Source: Avichristensenella sp031549105
Lineage (GTDB): Bacteria > Bacillota > Clostridia > Christensenellales > Aristaeellaceae
Direction of reading: 5' to 3'
DNA length: 64,000 nt
Assembly: GCA_031549105.1 (NCBI GenBank)
Contig: JAVBQK010000069.1
Location: forward strand, 1 to 64,000
The stretch's first letter is position 1. Each line of letters begins with the position of its first letter. Under the pieces are notes generated by a model. It was not told where the DNA came from. It did not search any database and worked only from the letters and a program-made list of their open reading frames with translations. The position numbers and the translations under genes are program-made. This document shows positions 8,137 to 17,048 of this stretch, piece after piece.

Positions 8137-8952
8137 TCAGGTTGGGGACGGCGTCGGGTCAGGGGAGGGCGACGGTGTCAGGGTCGGAGTCGGTTTTGCC
8201 TCCGGTCTGAAATCCGCGGCCGCCGCGCTGGTGACATCCAGCATGCCCCCTCGAATCGTCTCCGTCGTGCCACGCAGGTAGGCAAGCGCCGCCCGGGCCA
8301 GTTCAACCTTCTTGGCCAAATTTTCATCATTTCCAAGCGCGACTTGCAGCCCATCCTGAGTTACCAGATACAGGTTGTCCAGTGTGGCGACATTCAATTC
8401 CGATATGTCGCTGAGCATGTTTTGCCGCTGAAGCTCGGCAAGCACGGCGTCGATCGCATCGCCCTGTCCCGCGACTGAATATTTCACTTTTTGTCCGGCG
8501 CGAATATTTTCCACCTGCATACCGGTGATCGTTACGCCCGGAGGCATCAGCCCGATATCGGCGGTCTGCTCCAGCACCACACCGCCTTCGCCCAGCAGCG
8601 CCATCGTCCCCATCCAGGAGAGCGTCGCACGCGGCGTTTGCTCTTCCACTCGCAGGATCAGGTGGCTGGGGAAATCGCGCCAGAGGCTGACGAACTTTAG
8701 GTAACGGTTCTGGTTGATACCGTCGCGCACCCGCGCCGTATCAATGGAGAACATCCCGTCGCCGATCTTCACGCCGGCGCTCTGGATGATCTCTTCCTTT
8801 GTGCAGTAACGATTTCCCTCCACGCTGATTTCGCGAATGATGAAGACATTGTTGCCCAGCACAAACACCGCCAATGCGATGAGGATGAGCAACGTGACCA
8901 GCGCCACCGCGCCGGGATGGGAGGTCCTTTTTCTGCGCACGGGTGTCGGCAT
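8137..8952 (-). CDS. ftsQ: Cell division protein FtsQ/DivIB (POTRA domain)
   Basis: Bitopic membrane protein of 271 aa of the divisome. A short basic N terminus (MPTPVRRKRTSH) precedes one transmembrane helix (VALVTLLILIALAVFVLG), then the POTRA domain (IREISVEGNRYCTKEEIIQ...). The FtsQ beta-domain continues to about residue 250. The C terminus is a Pro/Ser/Thr tail (PTPTLTPSPSPDPTPSPT), unusual for the family but in the style of other surface proteins in this window. It is the only division gene here without a close partner, with a hairpin on each side. The gene order murA-ftsQ-ftsA-ftsZ matches the common division cluster. Confidence 0.85.
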   Translation of the reverse strand: MPTPVRRKRTSHPGAVALVTLLILIALAVFVLGNNVFIIREISVEGNRYCTKEEIIQSAGVKIGDGMFSIDTARVRDGINQNRYLKFVSLWRDFPSHLILRVEEQTPRATLSWMGTMALLGEGGVVLEQTADIGLMPPGVTITGMQVENIRAGQKVKYSVAGQGDAIDAVLAELQRQNMLSDISELNVATLDNLYLVTQDGLQVALGNDENLAKKVELARAALAYLRGTTETIRGGMLDVTSAAAADFRPEAKPTPTLTPSPSPDPTPSPT

Positions 8953-8983
8953 GTTGCGTCCTTTCTGTGGCGCTAATAAATAG

Positions 8984-9012
8984 AAAAAAGCGCTTCATTG
9001 AAACGCTCTTTT
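8984..9012 (-). terminator. Intrinsic terminator after murA
   Basis: On the minus strand AGCGTTTCA and TGAAGCGCT pair (one G-T wobble) and are followed by six T residues. It lies between the murA stop and the ftsQ start. Confidence 0.7.
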
Positions 9013-9040
9013 TCTCCGTGGCGGCAGGAATTTCCTTCTA

Positions 9041-10303
9041 TTACCCTGGAACTTCCGTTCGCGTGATCCGCGCGCCCAGTGCCGACAGCTGCGCCTCCAA
9101 CCGCTCATAGCCGCGGTCGATCAGCTCGATCTGGTCCACCTCGGTGATGCCCTCCGCGCAGAGGCCAGCAAGCACCAGCGCCGCGCCGCCGCGCAAATCG
9201 TGCGATGTCACGCGTGCGCCATGCAGGCGTTTCACCCCGCGGATGACGGCCATGCGCCCGTGGACCAGGATATCCGCACCCATGCGGCTGAAATCAGGCA
9301 CATGCGTGAACCGGTTTTCGAATACATTCTCCATGATGACAGAGCTGCCCTCCGCCACCGTCGTCAGCGCAAGCATCTGCGCCTGCATATCGGTGGGGAA
9401 CCCCGGGTGGGGCGATGTTTGCAGGTGTCCAAATGCCTGAAGGCGCGGTGGCCCAATCAGGTCGATCCGGCCGTAGCCCTCACGGATTTCGCAGCCCATC
9501 TCGCGGAGTTTGGCGATCACGGCCGTCAGATCGGCCGCGTGCGCGCCGATGACCGATATCTCGCCGCCGGTAATCGCCCCGGCTGCCAGCAATGTGCCAG
9601 CCACGATGCGGTCCGCCATCGGGCGATAAGCGATGCCGTGCAGCTTCGCCACCCCTTCGATGACCACAGTGTGCGTGCCCGCACCGGAAACGTTGCCGCC
9701 CATCGCGTTGATGAAGCGCTGCAGGTCCAGTATTTCCGGTTCCCGCGCGGCGTTGTGGATCTCCGTCCGGCCGGGCGTGAGCACTGCCGCCATCATGACG
9801 TTTTCTGTGGCCCCGACGCTGGGATAATCCAAATGCACCGTGCCGCCGTGCATTGACCGGCCATCGCAGATGATCAGCCCGCCCTCCTCAGTGATGCGCA
9901 CGCCCAGCGCGCGCAGCCCCATTAGGTGCAGGTCGATCGGCCGCAGGCCGATATCACAGCCGCCCGGATATGTAACCGTTGCGCGTCGGAGTTTGCCCAG
10001 CATGGGCCCCATCAAGAAAATGGACGAACGCAGCTTCTTGGCCAGCTGGTCCGGCAGCGCCCCGCCCCTCAGACCGGAGGGGTCTACGATCACGTCTTCA
10101 CCTTGCCGGGACGTCTCACAGCCGAGCATGCGCAAAATGTCCAACATATTGAAAACGTCCACGATATCGGGAGCGCCCAGTATAGTCACGGGATCGTCCG
10201 CCAAGAGCGCAGCTGCCAAAATGGGCAGCGCAGCGTTCTTTGCGCATCCTACCCGTGTCTCCCCCGAAAGGCGATGGCCGCCCTCGACCCGGAGAATCTG
10301 CAT
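9041..10303 (-). CDS. murA: UDP-N-acetylglucosamine 1-carboxyvinyltransferase
   Basis: First committed enzyme of peptidoglycan synthesis, 420 aa, which transfers enolpyruvate from PEP to UDP-GlcNAc in the cytoplasm. The N-terminal GCAKNAALPILAAALL holds the conserved Lys-Asn pair. TYPGGCDIG carries the active-site Cys that fosfomycin alkylates, so the enzyme is predicted to be fosfomycin-sensitive. The late motif TDMQAQMLAL and the C-terminal DLRGGAALVLAGL complete the EPSP-synthase-like fold. The ATG at 10303 follows GGGGGGAGGT with proper spacing; a GTG nine bases upstream lies inside that site. Its neighbours ftsQ, ftsA and ftsZ form the usual division/cell-wall cluster. Confidence 0.96.
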   Translation of the reverse strand: MQILRVEGGHRLSGETRVGCAKNAALPILAAALLADDPVTILGAPDIVDVFNMLDILRMLGCETSRQGEDVIVDPSGLRGGALPDQLAKKLRSSIFLMGPMLGKLRRATVTYPGGCDIGLRPIDLHLMGLRALGVRITEEGGLIICDGRSMHGGTVHLDYPSVGATENVMMAAVLTPGRTEIHNAAREPEILDLQRFINAMGGNVSGAGTHTVVIEGVAKLHGIAYRPMADRIVAGTLLAAGAITGGEISVIGAHAADLTAVIAKLREMGCEIREGYGRIDLIGPPRLQAFGHLQTSPHPGFPTDMQAQMLALTTVAEGSSVIMENVFENRFTHVPDFSRMGADILVHGRMAVIRGVKRLHGARVTSHDLRGGAALVLAGLCAEGITEVDQIELIDRGYERLEAQLSALGARITRTEVPG

Positions 10304-10389
10304 GCGCGTCACCTCCCCCCATCAGCCTATGCCGTAACGCCGATCAGGTGCAGGCCGCGAGAAATCTGGGGGATGGACGAAAAAAAGAG

Positions 10390-10500
10390 CTCCAGGGGAC
10401 GCTGTCCCCTGGACCCCTGCCAGGAGGCGAGCCTCCTGGACCTCCAATGTTTCGCCTCACAGCGGGTTTCATTTCAACGATGAAATGTAACCCATCGAAA
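10390..10500. repeat. Mosaic intergenic repeat cluster, copy 3
   Basis: TCCAGGGGAC-GCT-GTCCCCTGGA lies at 10391-10413 and CCAGGAGGC-GA-GCCTCCTGG at 10420-10439. A TTTCGCCTC module and the pair TTTCAT/ATGAAA follow. It fills the gap between murA and the secreted protein gene. Confidence 0.8.
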
Positions 10501-10511
10501 GGCGCGCTTTT

Positions 10512-12035
10512 TTATTCTTCTGTCAGCGTGTCAAATGCGGCCTGCGCCGCGTCAAACCGTGCAATCTCATCGGCAATCGCGTCCGCGTCCACGCTGTTTC
10601 CTACTTGCGCCACCATCTGCTGGAGATGGATGAGCGACAGCGCGTACTGCTGATAAAGTTCGTGCGCGGCGCTCAGCTCCGCCCAGGAAGCGGTATCCGG
10701 CAGCTCCGAGAGGCTCTGCGCAAACTGCTCTGCGTACAGCGCAATCAGCGCGCGGTCGATATCCAATGCGCGGGCGTTGGTGGCATCCTGTTCGGTGTTG
10801 CCAAGCGACGCGAGGGCGGCATCCATCACGGGGCCGGTCTGATCATCCCGCGTGATGATGCGGTTTAATGTCATCGCGATAATCTCCTGCTGATGCTCCG
10901 GCAACTGACCAAAGGTGGACGATGCGGCGACCGACTTGCAGCGTGTATGGATCGCGGTCAGCGCGGTGCGCGCGTCCACATCCATGTTCAGCCCGACGGA
11001 AAGCAGCATTTCCAGCACGCCGCCGACGGCGCTGGTCGCAATCTGTATCACTTCCGACGCGGTGATTGCGCTGGACGCGCAGGCGATATCCACGAGCATT
11101 GCCGTAACGGAAGTTGCATAATCGTCATAGAACGCCTTGTATGCGGCAGCGTAGCGGGCATCGTCCCACGGTTCGGGCAGGGACAGCGTCCCGGCAAGCA
11201 GAACCTGCATCGTCGCCAGGCTTCTCCCCTCGCGCGCGGATTCCACAGCGGCCTCCGCGATCGCGCTTCCGCCAAGCGTGTCGGCATCGCCCACGGCGGC
11301 CTTGTACGCGGCGGTCTCATAGCTTCCGGTGCGCTCCACATCGCCCCCCTGGGTAGAGGACACGCCGCTGATGCCAAAGGAGTATGTTTTTTCCACCGTG
11401 AAGGTAACCGTCGCCTCGGACGGATAGTAACCATCCGCCGTCGCCGAGACAGTGATGCGGTAGAAGCCCGGTGACGACAGGCTTTCCCCGGGCACGGTAA
11501 ACTCAGCCGTCGCCGCGGTAAAGGTCTGCTCATCGCCCGTTGCCGGCGTCACCACAATCTTGTACTCAGTCGCGCCAGCGACCGAAAACCATTTCAGCGC
11601 CAGGTCATTGCCCGCCGTGTGCTTCTCCACGCCCTGTAGCACCACCGCGCCAAGCGGGGGCAGCACCTCAAACGTGCGCGTCACCATCGCCGGGTCCGCA
11701 CCGCCCGCCAGCGCGGTGACGGTGAGGGCATATTTGCCCTTGGACGGCAGGTCATCCACCGTGAACGTAGCGGTGGTATTCTGCACCGAACCCGTCGCCT
11801 GCTTGCCGCTGGGCAGTGTAATCACCGCGGTATAGCTCGTCGCGCCCGCAACGGTCGCCCACTTAACAGTCAGCGGCTGGCCCAGCGGGTGGACCGAGAA
11901 TTTTTGCAAAACAGGCGCTTGCAGCGTAACCTTATCGCCCGCTCCTTCACCAACAGCGGTCAGCAGCGGCGCGCAGCTAAAGCTAGCAAACAGGCATACA
12001 AGCAGCAACCATACGATGCCGCGTTTTTGTCTCAT
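10512..12035 (-). CDS. Secreted protein with FN3/Ig-like repeats, unknown function
   Basis: Exported protein of 507 aa. The signal sequence is GIVWLLLVCLFASFSCAPL; a Cys is present but the residues before it do not form a standard lipobox, so lipidation is uncertain. Residues about 35-215 hold two related beta-sandwich repeats (LTVKWATVAGATSYTAVITLPSG and LALKWFSVAGATEYKIVVTPATG), which resemble fibronectin type III modules. The remaining 290 residues are helical, with no motif I know. The start at 12035 follows GGAGGTG. I do not recognise a function; a cell-surface role is inferred from the export signal and repeats. Confidence 0.7.
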   Translation of the reverse strand: MRQKRGIVWLLLVCLFASFSCAPLLTAVGEGAGDKVTLQAPVLQKFSVHPLGQPLTVKWATVAGATSYTAVITLPSGKQATGSVQNTTATFTVDDLPSKGKYALTVTALAGGADPAMVTRTFEVLPPLGAVVLQGVEKHTAGNDLALKWFSVAGATEYKIVVTPATGDEQTFTAATAEFTVPGESLSSPGFYRITVSATADGYYPSEATVTFTVEKTYSFGISGVSSTQGGDVERTGSYETAAYKAAVGDADTLGGSAIAEAAVESAREGRSLATMQVLLAGTLSLPEPWDDARYAAAYKAFYDDYATSVTAMLVDIACASSAITASEVIQIATSAVGGVLEMLLSVGLNMDVDARTALTAIHTRCKSVAASSTFGQLPEHQQEIIAMTLNRIITRDDQTGPVMDAALASLGNTEQDATNARALDIDRALIALYAEQFAQSLSELPDTASWAELSAAHELYQQYALSLIHLQQMVAQVGNSVDADAIADEIARFDAAQAAFDTLTEE

Positions 12036-12145
12036 GGCGTCACCTCCAAACAAGCCGTAAGGCTCGCAGTGTGTCGTCTATAATATAGGTTTTTCTGGCG
12101 GTTTTGTCAAGGAAGTGTGTGAGGAGAGAGACAGAGGGAGACGGG

Positions 12146-12240
12146 GGAACGCCAGGGGGACGCTGTCCCCCTGGACCCCCTGCCAAAGGGCCTTGCCCTT
12201 TGGAAACCCAACACTGCTCACGCAGGGGTTGGGGTGGGTT
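12146..12240. repeat. Mosaic intergenic repeat cluster, copy 4
   Basis: CCAGGGGGAC-GCT-GTCCCCCTGG is at 12152-12174 and CCAAAGGGC-CTT-GCCCTTTGG at 12183-12203, followed by the AACCCAACA...GGGTTGGGGTGGGTT tail module. It sits directly after the GH65 gene stop. Confidence 0.8.
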
Positions 12241-12245
12241 TAAGG

Positions 12246-14303
12246 CTATCGTTCGCCTACTAACTTTATCCGTTTTCCGCGGTATTCCATGCACAGGGTC
12301 ACGCGTTTCCAGCCTGTGGGGAGGCGGGGAGAAATGTGTGGGGTTCCTTCGTGCAGGGTTAGGCCGAGGAAACCATGCAGCAGTGTCATGTATGCACCAC
12401 CGGCTGCGGCGGGGTGGGTGCCGCCTATGTAGACCAGGCCTGCCCACTCTTTGCCTCCTCCGACGAGATCGGCTGTGGCGGACTTCATGAAAAGGGGGTA
12501 GGCTGTGTCCGGCTGTCGCAGCAGGCAGGCGACCAGTGCATACATGCACGCGCTCAGCGAGGAGCCGTGCTCTGTGCGGGGTTCGTAGTAATCGTAGTTG
12601 GCGCGCAGGGTTTCGGGGGTTGTTTGGTCACGCAGCAGGTAGAGCATCGTGATGACGTCCGCCTGTTTAATCACCTGGGTGTGTGCAGCCACGCCGTATG
12701 CGCCGCCCCAGTATTCTTTGGGGTGCAGCAGGCGGGTGCGGACCTCTTCCACAGAGGCGTCTTCCAGCTGGAAGTAGCCGTCGAACTGTTCGATTACGCC
12801 ATCGGTGCGGGGAAGTTGTCGCTTTAGGCGGGTGGCTGCTTCCTCAAAGCGGGGGATGTCCACGGTGATCGAGAGCGCTGCGTCCAGCGCGGCATAGGCG
12901 TCCGGGGCTTCACACTCCAGGCAGCGCAGGCGGGCGGCGGCCTCGCGGAAGCACAGGCGCGCCATCTCGTTGGTGTAGGCGTTATTGTGCACGCGCTCGT
13001 GGTACTCGTCCGGGCCAACCACATCCAGCAGCTCGTAGATATCGGAGCCTACCCGCTGCGTGAGGAGGCTCTGGTAAAAGCGCGCGGCCTCCACCAACAC
13101 GGTCAGGCCGCCTTCGGCCATTAGCGAGGTATCGCCCGTCCAGTCCTCATACTTGCACAGGCCGTATACCACCGCCGCGGTGATGTGGATCTGCTTGTCC
13201 TTGAAGAACGTGCGCATGGGCCGCCCAGTGAACACATCGGTGACATTGTAATCGCTACACGCGTCATAGCCGCCTTCCTGGCTCTCCCAGGCATAGAAAG
13301 CGCCTCGCAGGCCGTAGGATTGCGCCTTCGCAAGCGCACCGGGCAGCGTGTCGATGCGGTAGCGGAGCGCTGCCTTTGCCACCTCCGGCAGTACAGCGAG
13401 ATAGAAATCCAGCATGAACATCTCGGTATCCCAAAATATTGCACCCTTATATGTCTGGCCGGAGAGGCCTCGCGCAGCAATGGACAGGCTTTTCGCGTGG
13501 CGCGGTGCGATGGACAGCAGGTGGTAGGCCGAGTAGTTCAGCGCCGTTTCAGCTTCTTCGTCGCCGTCGATCGTAATGCCGGCGCGCGCCCACAGGTCGG
13601 CCCAGACGGCTTCATGCGCGGCAAGGCGGGCCGCGTATTCCGCGCCGGAGGCGGCTTCCCGCGCGGCGGCGAGCGGGTCCGCACAGTCGTTCGATGTGTA
13701 GATGGCTGCGCAGACGGTGTAGCGCAGCGCGCCCGGGGTTTCCTCCAGCAGCGGCCGAATGGCTACTGCTACCTGCTGGCCCGCGTCCGTCTCGGCGAGC
13801 AGCCAGTCATCGCCGCGCGTGATGGTTTGATAGTGGGGGCCGTAGATATCCCACACGTCCGCGTCAATGCCGGCCTCCAGCGTGCACGGCGCGCCGCCTT
13901 CCCATGTGGCTTCGTACCGCATGCAAAGCAGGTGCACATGTGCCATGTCAGCGAAGCGCTGCTCGCGAATGGCTACGCCTTCGAACTGCGTCTCGCGCAG
14001 GTGCAGCCCGCGCGCGATGTCCAGCGCCTGGCGGTGATGGGTACACGGCGTATCCGGCAGCGCGATGGGCACTCCCCCACGCACCAGCCTGGCATACAGC
14101 GGGTTTGGGGCGTTAAGCGGTTCACGCCAGCCGTCGCCCACGCGGTGGTAGATGCCGGCCAGGTTTACGCAGGCCAGCTGCGCCTTGCCATACTCGGCCA
14201 GCGTGCCGCGCATGCCAAGGTACCCGTTGCCCACCAGGAAGCGATTGCCATTGTCTGCAATGTCGCCGGGATCAAACCCCAGCCGCTCAATCGTCCAGCG
14301 CAT
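12246..14303 (-). CDS. Glycoside hydrolase family 65 disaccharide phosphorylase
   Basis: GH65 enzyme of 685 aa. The family splits alpha-glucosides such as maltose, trehalose or kojibiose with phosphate to give beta-glucose 1-phosphate. The N-terminal super-sandwich domain begins NRFLVGNGYLGMRG. The (alpha/alpha)6 catalytic domain has GAIFWDTEMFMLDFYL and the hallmark GPDEYHERVHNNAYTN, whose Glu is the general acid. The late motif TTPETLRANYDYYEPRTEHGSSLS includes the phosphate-binding residues. The C-terminal beta domain is short but complete (ending MEYRGKRIKLVGER). The start at 14303 follows GGAGGG. No beta-phosphoglucomutase is next to it, so the exact disaccharide cannot be named. It ends with TAG. 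Confidence 0.9.
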   Translation of the reverse strand: MRWTIERLGFDPGDIADNGNRFLVGNGYLGMRGTLAEYGKAQLACVNLAGIYHRVGDGWREPLNAPNPLYARLVRGGVPIALPDTPCTHHRQALDIARGLHLRETQFEGVAIREQRFADMAHVHLLCMRYEATWEGGAPCTLEAGIDADVWDIYGPHYQTITRGDDWLLAETDAGQQVAVAIRPLLEETPGALRYTVCAAIYTSNDCADPLAAAREAASGAEYAARLAAHEAVWADLWARAGITIDGDEEAETALNYSAYHLLSIAPRHAKSLSIAARGLSGQTYKGAIFWDTEMFMLDFYLAVLPEVAKAALRYRIDTLPGALAKAQSYGLRGAFYAWESQEGGYDACSDYNVTDVFTGRPMRTFFKDKQIHITAAVVYGLCKYEDWTGDTSLMAEGGLTVLVEAARFYQSLLTQRVGSDIYELLDVVGPDEYHERVHNNAYTNEMARLCFREAAARLRCLECEAPDAYAALDAALSITVDIPRFEEAATRLKRQLPRTDGVIEQFDGYFQLEDASVEEVRTRLLHPKEYWGGAYGVAAHTQVIKQADVITMLYLLRDQTTPETLRANYDYYEPRTEHGSSLSACMYALVACLLRQPDTAYPLFMKSATADLVGGGKEWAGLVYIGGTHPAAAGGAYMTLLHGFLGLTLHEGTPHISPRLPTGWKRVTLCMEYRGKRIKLVGER

Positions 14304-14343
14304 TGGTTTTCCCTCCGTACGTTTAACGTTAAACTTTCTCTGT

Positions 14344-14370
14344 AAAAAACAGACCCGGGGATCCGGGCCT
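14344..14370 (-). terminator. Intrinsic terminator after the HPr-like gene
   Basis: On the minus strand the stem CCGG...CCGG (AGGCCCGG/CCGGGTCT, one mismatch) with a four-base loop is followed by six T residues, 16 bases after the HPr-like stop and before the GH65 start. Confidence 0.7.
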
Positions 14371-14385
14371 GCCCTCACACACGCA

Positions 14386-14613
14386 TCACGGCGCAGCGAA
14401 CTTGGAGATCAGCGAGTAGATGTCGTTCTCAGAATCGCACCAGATGTCATTCCACGTCTGGCAGTAGAGAAGACCCAGCAGCGACTTGGCATTGACGGAA
14501 ACCTGCTGGCCACCGTCCAGGCCGACGATGCGGACTTCGCCATCCACATTGCTAACGATCTTGCAGAATTCCAGGACATCGCTCTGCGTGTCGAGGTTAA
14601 TCTTCATTTTCAT
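14386..14613 (-). CDS. HPr-like protein lacking the active-site His (Crh-like)
   Basis: Small protein of 75 aa related to the PTS phosphocarrier HPr. The segment VSVNAKSLLGLL matches the HPr regulatory site region, where the Ser of AKSL is the residue phosphorylated by HPr kinase. The N-terminal active-site loop is degenerate: the motif H-x-R-P is absent and the protein has no His at all. This is the pattern of Crh in Bacillus, which keeps the regulatory Ser but cannot carry PEP-derived phosphate. The start at 14613 follows GGGGG; an in-frame ATG lies six bases inside. A consensus promoter and a terminator frame it as a single-gene, probably highly expressed unit. Function as a catabolite regulator is inference. 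Confidence 0.75.
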   Translation of the reverse strand: MKMKINLDTQSDVLEFCKIVSNVDGEVRIVGLDGGQQVSVNAKSLLGLLYCQTWNDIWCDSENDIYSLISKFAAP

Positions 14614-14644
14614 GGGCAAAAACCCCCTTTCTTTCCAAATGTTA

Positions 14645-14672
14645 ATTATAACCAAAAAAATGCAAATGTCAA
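14645..14672 (-). promoter_or_regulatory. Consensus promoter for the HPr-like gene
   Basis: Perfect TTGACA (14672-14667) and perfect TATAAT (14650-14645) with a 16-base spacer on the minus strand, about 30 bases before the start codon. It is the closest to consensus of any promoter in the window. Confidence 0.85.
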
Positions 14673-14687
14673 GGCGGCCTTGCGCCC

Positions 14688-14716
14688 TTGCCGTTCCGCG
14701 CGCGATAGCGTATCAT
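14688..14716 (+). promoter_or_regulatory. Promoter for the first URO-D-like pair
   Basis: TTGCCG at 14688-14693 and TATCAT at 14711-14716 with a 17-base spacer, about 35 bases before the start of the URO-D-like gene at 14753. It is divergent from the HPr-like promoter. Confidence 0.55.
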
Positions 14717-14752
14717 GGCATTCAAATAGCTGCGCCGAACGGAGGGACCCGC

Positions 14753-15727
14753 ATGACGCCCAAAGAAAGAGCCATTGCCGCGCTGACACTGCGGCAGCCG
14801 GATGAAGTGCCCACCTTTGAATTGGAGTTCCAACTGGCGGAGGAGATGTTCGGCAGGCCGCTGATGCCGGATATGCTCGCGCCCGCATCGCTTGCGCGCA
14901 TGGGTCAGGCCGAAAAAGAGGCTGCCCTCTACGATGCCGCGGCATTTGCGGTACGGGTCTTCAGTACGCTGGAGTACGCGATCTACCCCGTCCATGGCTT
15001 TGTGGACAACGCGCTTTTCTGGAACGATGGCGTGGTGGGCGAGAACCTGAAGCTGTTCCTGCGCTATGTAAAAGAGCTGTCCGGCAGCAAAGCGCTGCTG
15101 GCGTACCACGGCGACGGCACGTTCGCCATCCCGGACGGCGACGGCATGGTGGAGTTCGCCTACCGGCTGGCCGATGATCCCGATGCCGTGAAGGAAGAGG
15201 CGCAGGCCGGGGCCGACAAGGCGATCCGGCGCAACCGGCAGCTGGCGGAAGCGGGCATCGACTGCCTGCTGCTGTGCAGCGACTACTGTTTCAACGCCGG
15301 GCCGTTCCTCTCGCCCGCGATGTTTGAAGAGTTCATCCAGCCGTATCTGTATCAGATCATCGACGCCGCGAGGCGCGACGGGCAGTACGCCATCAAGCAC
15401 ACCGACGGCAACATCATGCCCATTCTCAGCCAAATGGTGGAGTGCCGCCCGCACGCGCTGCACTCGCTGGACCCGATGGCGGGCGTGGACATCCGCGAGG
15501 TGAAGCGCCTCGTCGGGGACCAGGTGTGCCTGTGCGGCAACGTGCACTGCGCGGCGATGCAGACCGGCACGGAGCAAGAGGTCATCGACAGCGCGACATA
15601 CTGCCTCACGCACGGCAAGCCGGGCGGCGGCTACATCTACTGCACCAGCAACGTGCCGTTCAAGGGCCTGCCTGCCGAGCGCTACCAGCTGGTGCTGGAT
15701 CTATGGAAGAAACACCGCGCGTATTAA
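14753..15727 (+). CDS. Uroporphyrinogen decarboxylase-like (MtaA/CmuA-type) protein
   Basis: URO-D-fold protein of 324 aa starting MTPKERAIAALTLRQPDEVPTFE, the common start of the methylcobamide methyltransferase/URO-D-like group rather than of HemE. The core segment YAIKHTDGNIMPILSQMV stands at the place where MtaA-type enzymes carry a zinc H-x-C motif; here it reads H-T-D. The C-terminal GGGYIYCTSNVPFKGLP is family-typical. GGAGGG lies six bases before the ATG. A paralogue follows 22 bases downstream, so the two are co-transcribed. Substrate unknown; corrinoid-dependent methyl transfer is one option but no corrinoid protein is present nearby. Confidence 0.8.
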   Translation: MTPKERAIAALTLRQPDEVPTFELEFQLAEEMFGRPLMPDMLAPASLARMGQAEKEAALYDAAAFAVRVFSTLEYAIYPVHGFVDNALFWNDGVVGENLKLFLRYVKELSGSKALLAYHGDGTFAIPDGDGMVEFAYRLADDPDAVKEEAQAGADKAIRRNRQLAEAGIDCLLLCSDYCFNAGPFLSPAMFEEFIQPYLYQIIDAARRDGQYAIKHTDGNIMPILSQMVECRPHALHSLDPMAGVDIREVKRLVGDQVCLCGNVHCAAMQTGTEQEVIDSATYCLTHGKPGGGYIYCTSNVPFKGLPAERYQLVLDLWKKHRAY

Positions 15728-15749
15728 TAGTAAACGGAGGCGAGGCACC

Positions 15750-16760
15750 ATGACCTCAAAGGAACGCGTGCTCCGTACCCTCGATTTCAGCCACGAAGGC
15801 CGCGTCCCGCAAGAGCTGTGGGCGCTGCCTTGGGCGCACATCCACCACGCGGAGGCGCTGCGCCGCATCACAGAGGACTTCACCTGGGACTTCACTGGCG
15901 TGCCCGGCCCTTGCGCCGAGTATCCGCGCACCTATGGCGACCCGCATGAGGTCGGCGAGTACACCGACGCGTGGGGCTGCACCTTCACGAACATCCAGCG
16001 CGGGGTGATTGGCGAAGTCAAACACCCCATCAGCACCGACGAGGGCTGGAACGATATCGACAATGTGCACATCCCGGTGGAATGCCTGACGCTGGATGTC
16101 GCCCAGGTCAACGCGGCATGCAAGGGCCAGGATAAGTTCATCTTCGGCGGCGCATGCCCGCGCATCTTCGAACAATTGCAGTTCATCCGGGGCAGCGAGC
16201 AGTTCTACATCGACCTGCTGCAACGCCCGCCACAGATGATGGCCTTTATCGAGCGGATGCACCAGTTCCACTGCGACCAACTCTCCGTATGGGCCAAAAC
16301 GGACGTGGACGCGCTGAACATGATGGACGACTGGGGCGCGCAGCGTGCCCTCCTCATCAGCCCCGCGATGTGGCGCGAGCTCTTCAAGCCCCTCTACAAG
16401 GACTACATCGATATCGCCCACCGTGCGGGCAAGAAGATGTTCATGCACTCGGACGGCTACACGCTGGACATCCTGCCCGACCTGATCGAGCTGGGCCTGG
16501 ACGCGCTGAACACGCAAATCTTCTGCATCGGCCTTGACAAACTCCTCCCCTACGCGGGCCGCATCACCTTCTGGGGCGAGCTAGACCGCCAGCACCTGCT
16601 GCCGTACGGTACAGTGGAAGAGGTGCGCAAAGCTGCGCGCGACATGAAAACCGCCCTGTACAGACAAGGCGGCGTAATCGCGCAGCTAGAGTTCAGCGCG
16701 GGCGCGAGGCCGGAGAACGTTAGGGCGTTTTACGAAGAGTGGGAGGCGGGGGGACGTTAG
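15750..16760 (+). CDS. Uroporphyrinogen decarboxylase-like protein
   Basis: Second URO-D-fold protein, 336 aa, beginning MTSKERVLRTLDFSHEGRVPQE. The segment KKMFMHSDGYTLDILPDLIELGLDALNTQ matches the conserved substrate/metal region and reads H-S-D where zinc-dependent relatives have H-x-C. RBS GGAGGCGAGG precedes the ATG. It is the second gene of a two-gene unit and is followed by a long repeat cluster. It is not HemE, because the N-terminal LxxRPPxWxMRQAG motif of that enzyme is missing. Confidence 0.8.
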   Translation: MTSKERVLRTLDFSHEGRVPQELWALPWAHIHHAEALRRITEDFTWDFTGVPGPCAEYPRTYGDPHEVGEYTDAWGCTFTNIQRGVIGEVKHPISTDEGWNDIDNVHIPVECLTLDVAQVNAACKGQDKFIFGGACPRIFEQLQFIRGSEQFYIDLLQRPPQMMAFIERMHQFHCDQLSVWAKTDVDALNMMDDWGAQRALLISPAMWRELFKPLYKDYIDIAHRAGKKMFMHSDGYTLDILPDLIELGLDALNTQIFCIGLDKLLPYAGRITFWGELDRQHLLPYGTVEEVRKAARDMKTALYRQGGVIAQLEFSAGARPENVRAFYEEWEAGGR

Positions 16761-17040
16761 GGGACTCTGTCCCCTAAAACCCCTGCGAAGGGCGTTGTCC
16801 GGGTTTTCCTATTGTCGCGCTGCTACGCATCGCTCTGTAGGAAAACCGACCTCCGCCGCATTTGATTCCGCCACTGGCGGAATGCGGCTCTGGTCCCTTT
16901 CGAAACCCATGTTCGCTCACGCGAGGGCAAGGACGGGTGTTCTTCTGATGGGAAAACCTACCCTTGCCGTGAGGCAAAGACAGAGGTCCAGGAGACTGGT
17001 CTCCTGGTAGGGGTCCAGGGGGACAAAGTCCCCCTGGCGT
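16755..17040. repeat. Mosaic intergenic repeat cluster, copy 5 (long form)
   Basis: The gap between two convergent genes holds TTAGGGGAC-TCT-GTCCCCTAA, then a 46-base element bounded by GGTTTTCCTA (16802-16811) and TAGGAAAACC (16838-16847). The hairpin ATTCCGCCACTGGCGGAAT follows, then further TTCGAAACCC, CTTGCC..GGCAAAG and CCAGGGGGAC-AAA-GTCCCCCTGG modules. No gene is supported. Confidence 0.85.
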
Positions 17041-17048
17041 TCCCTCCC

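Noticed and set aside
13185..14345. A 386-codon plus-strand frame.
   Set aside because: Antisense to the GH65 gene and rich in Arg/Ala/Gln; shadow of high-GC codon usage.
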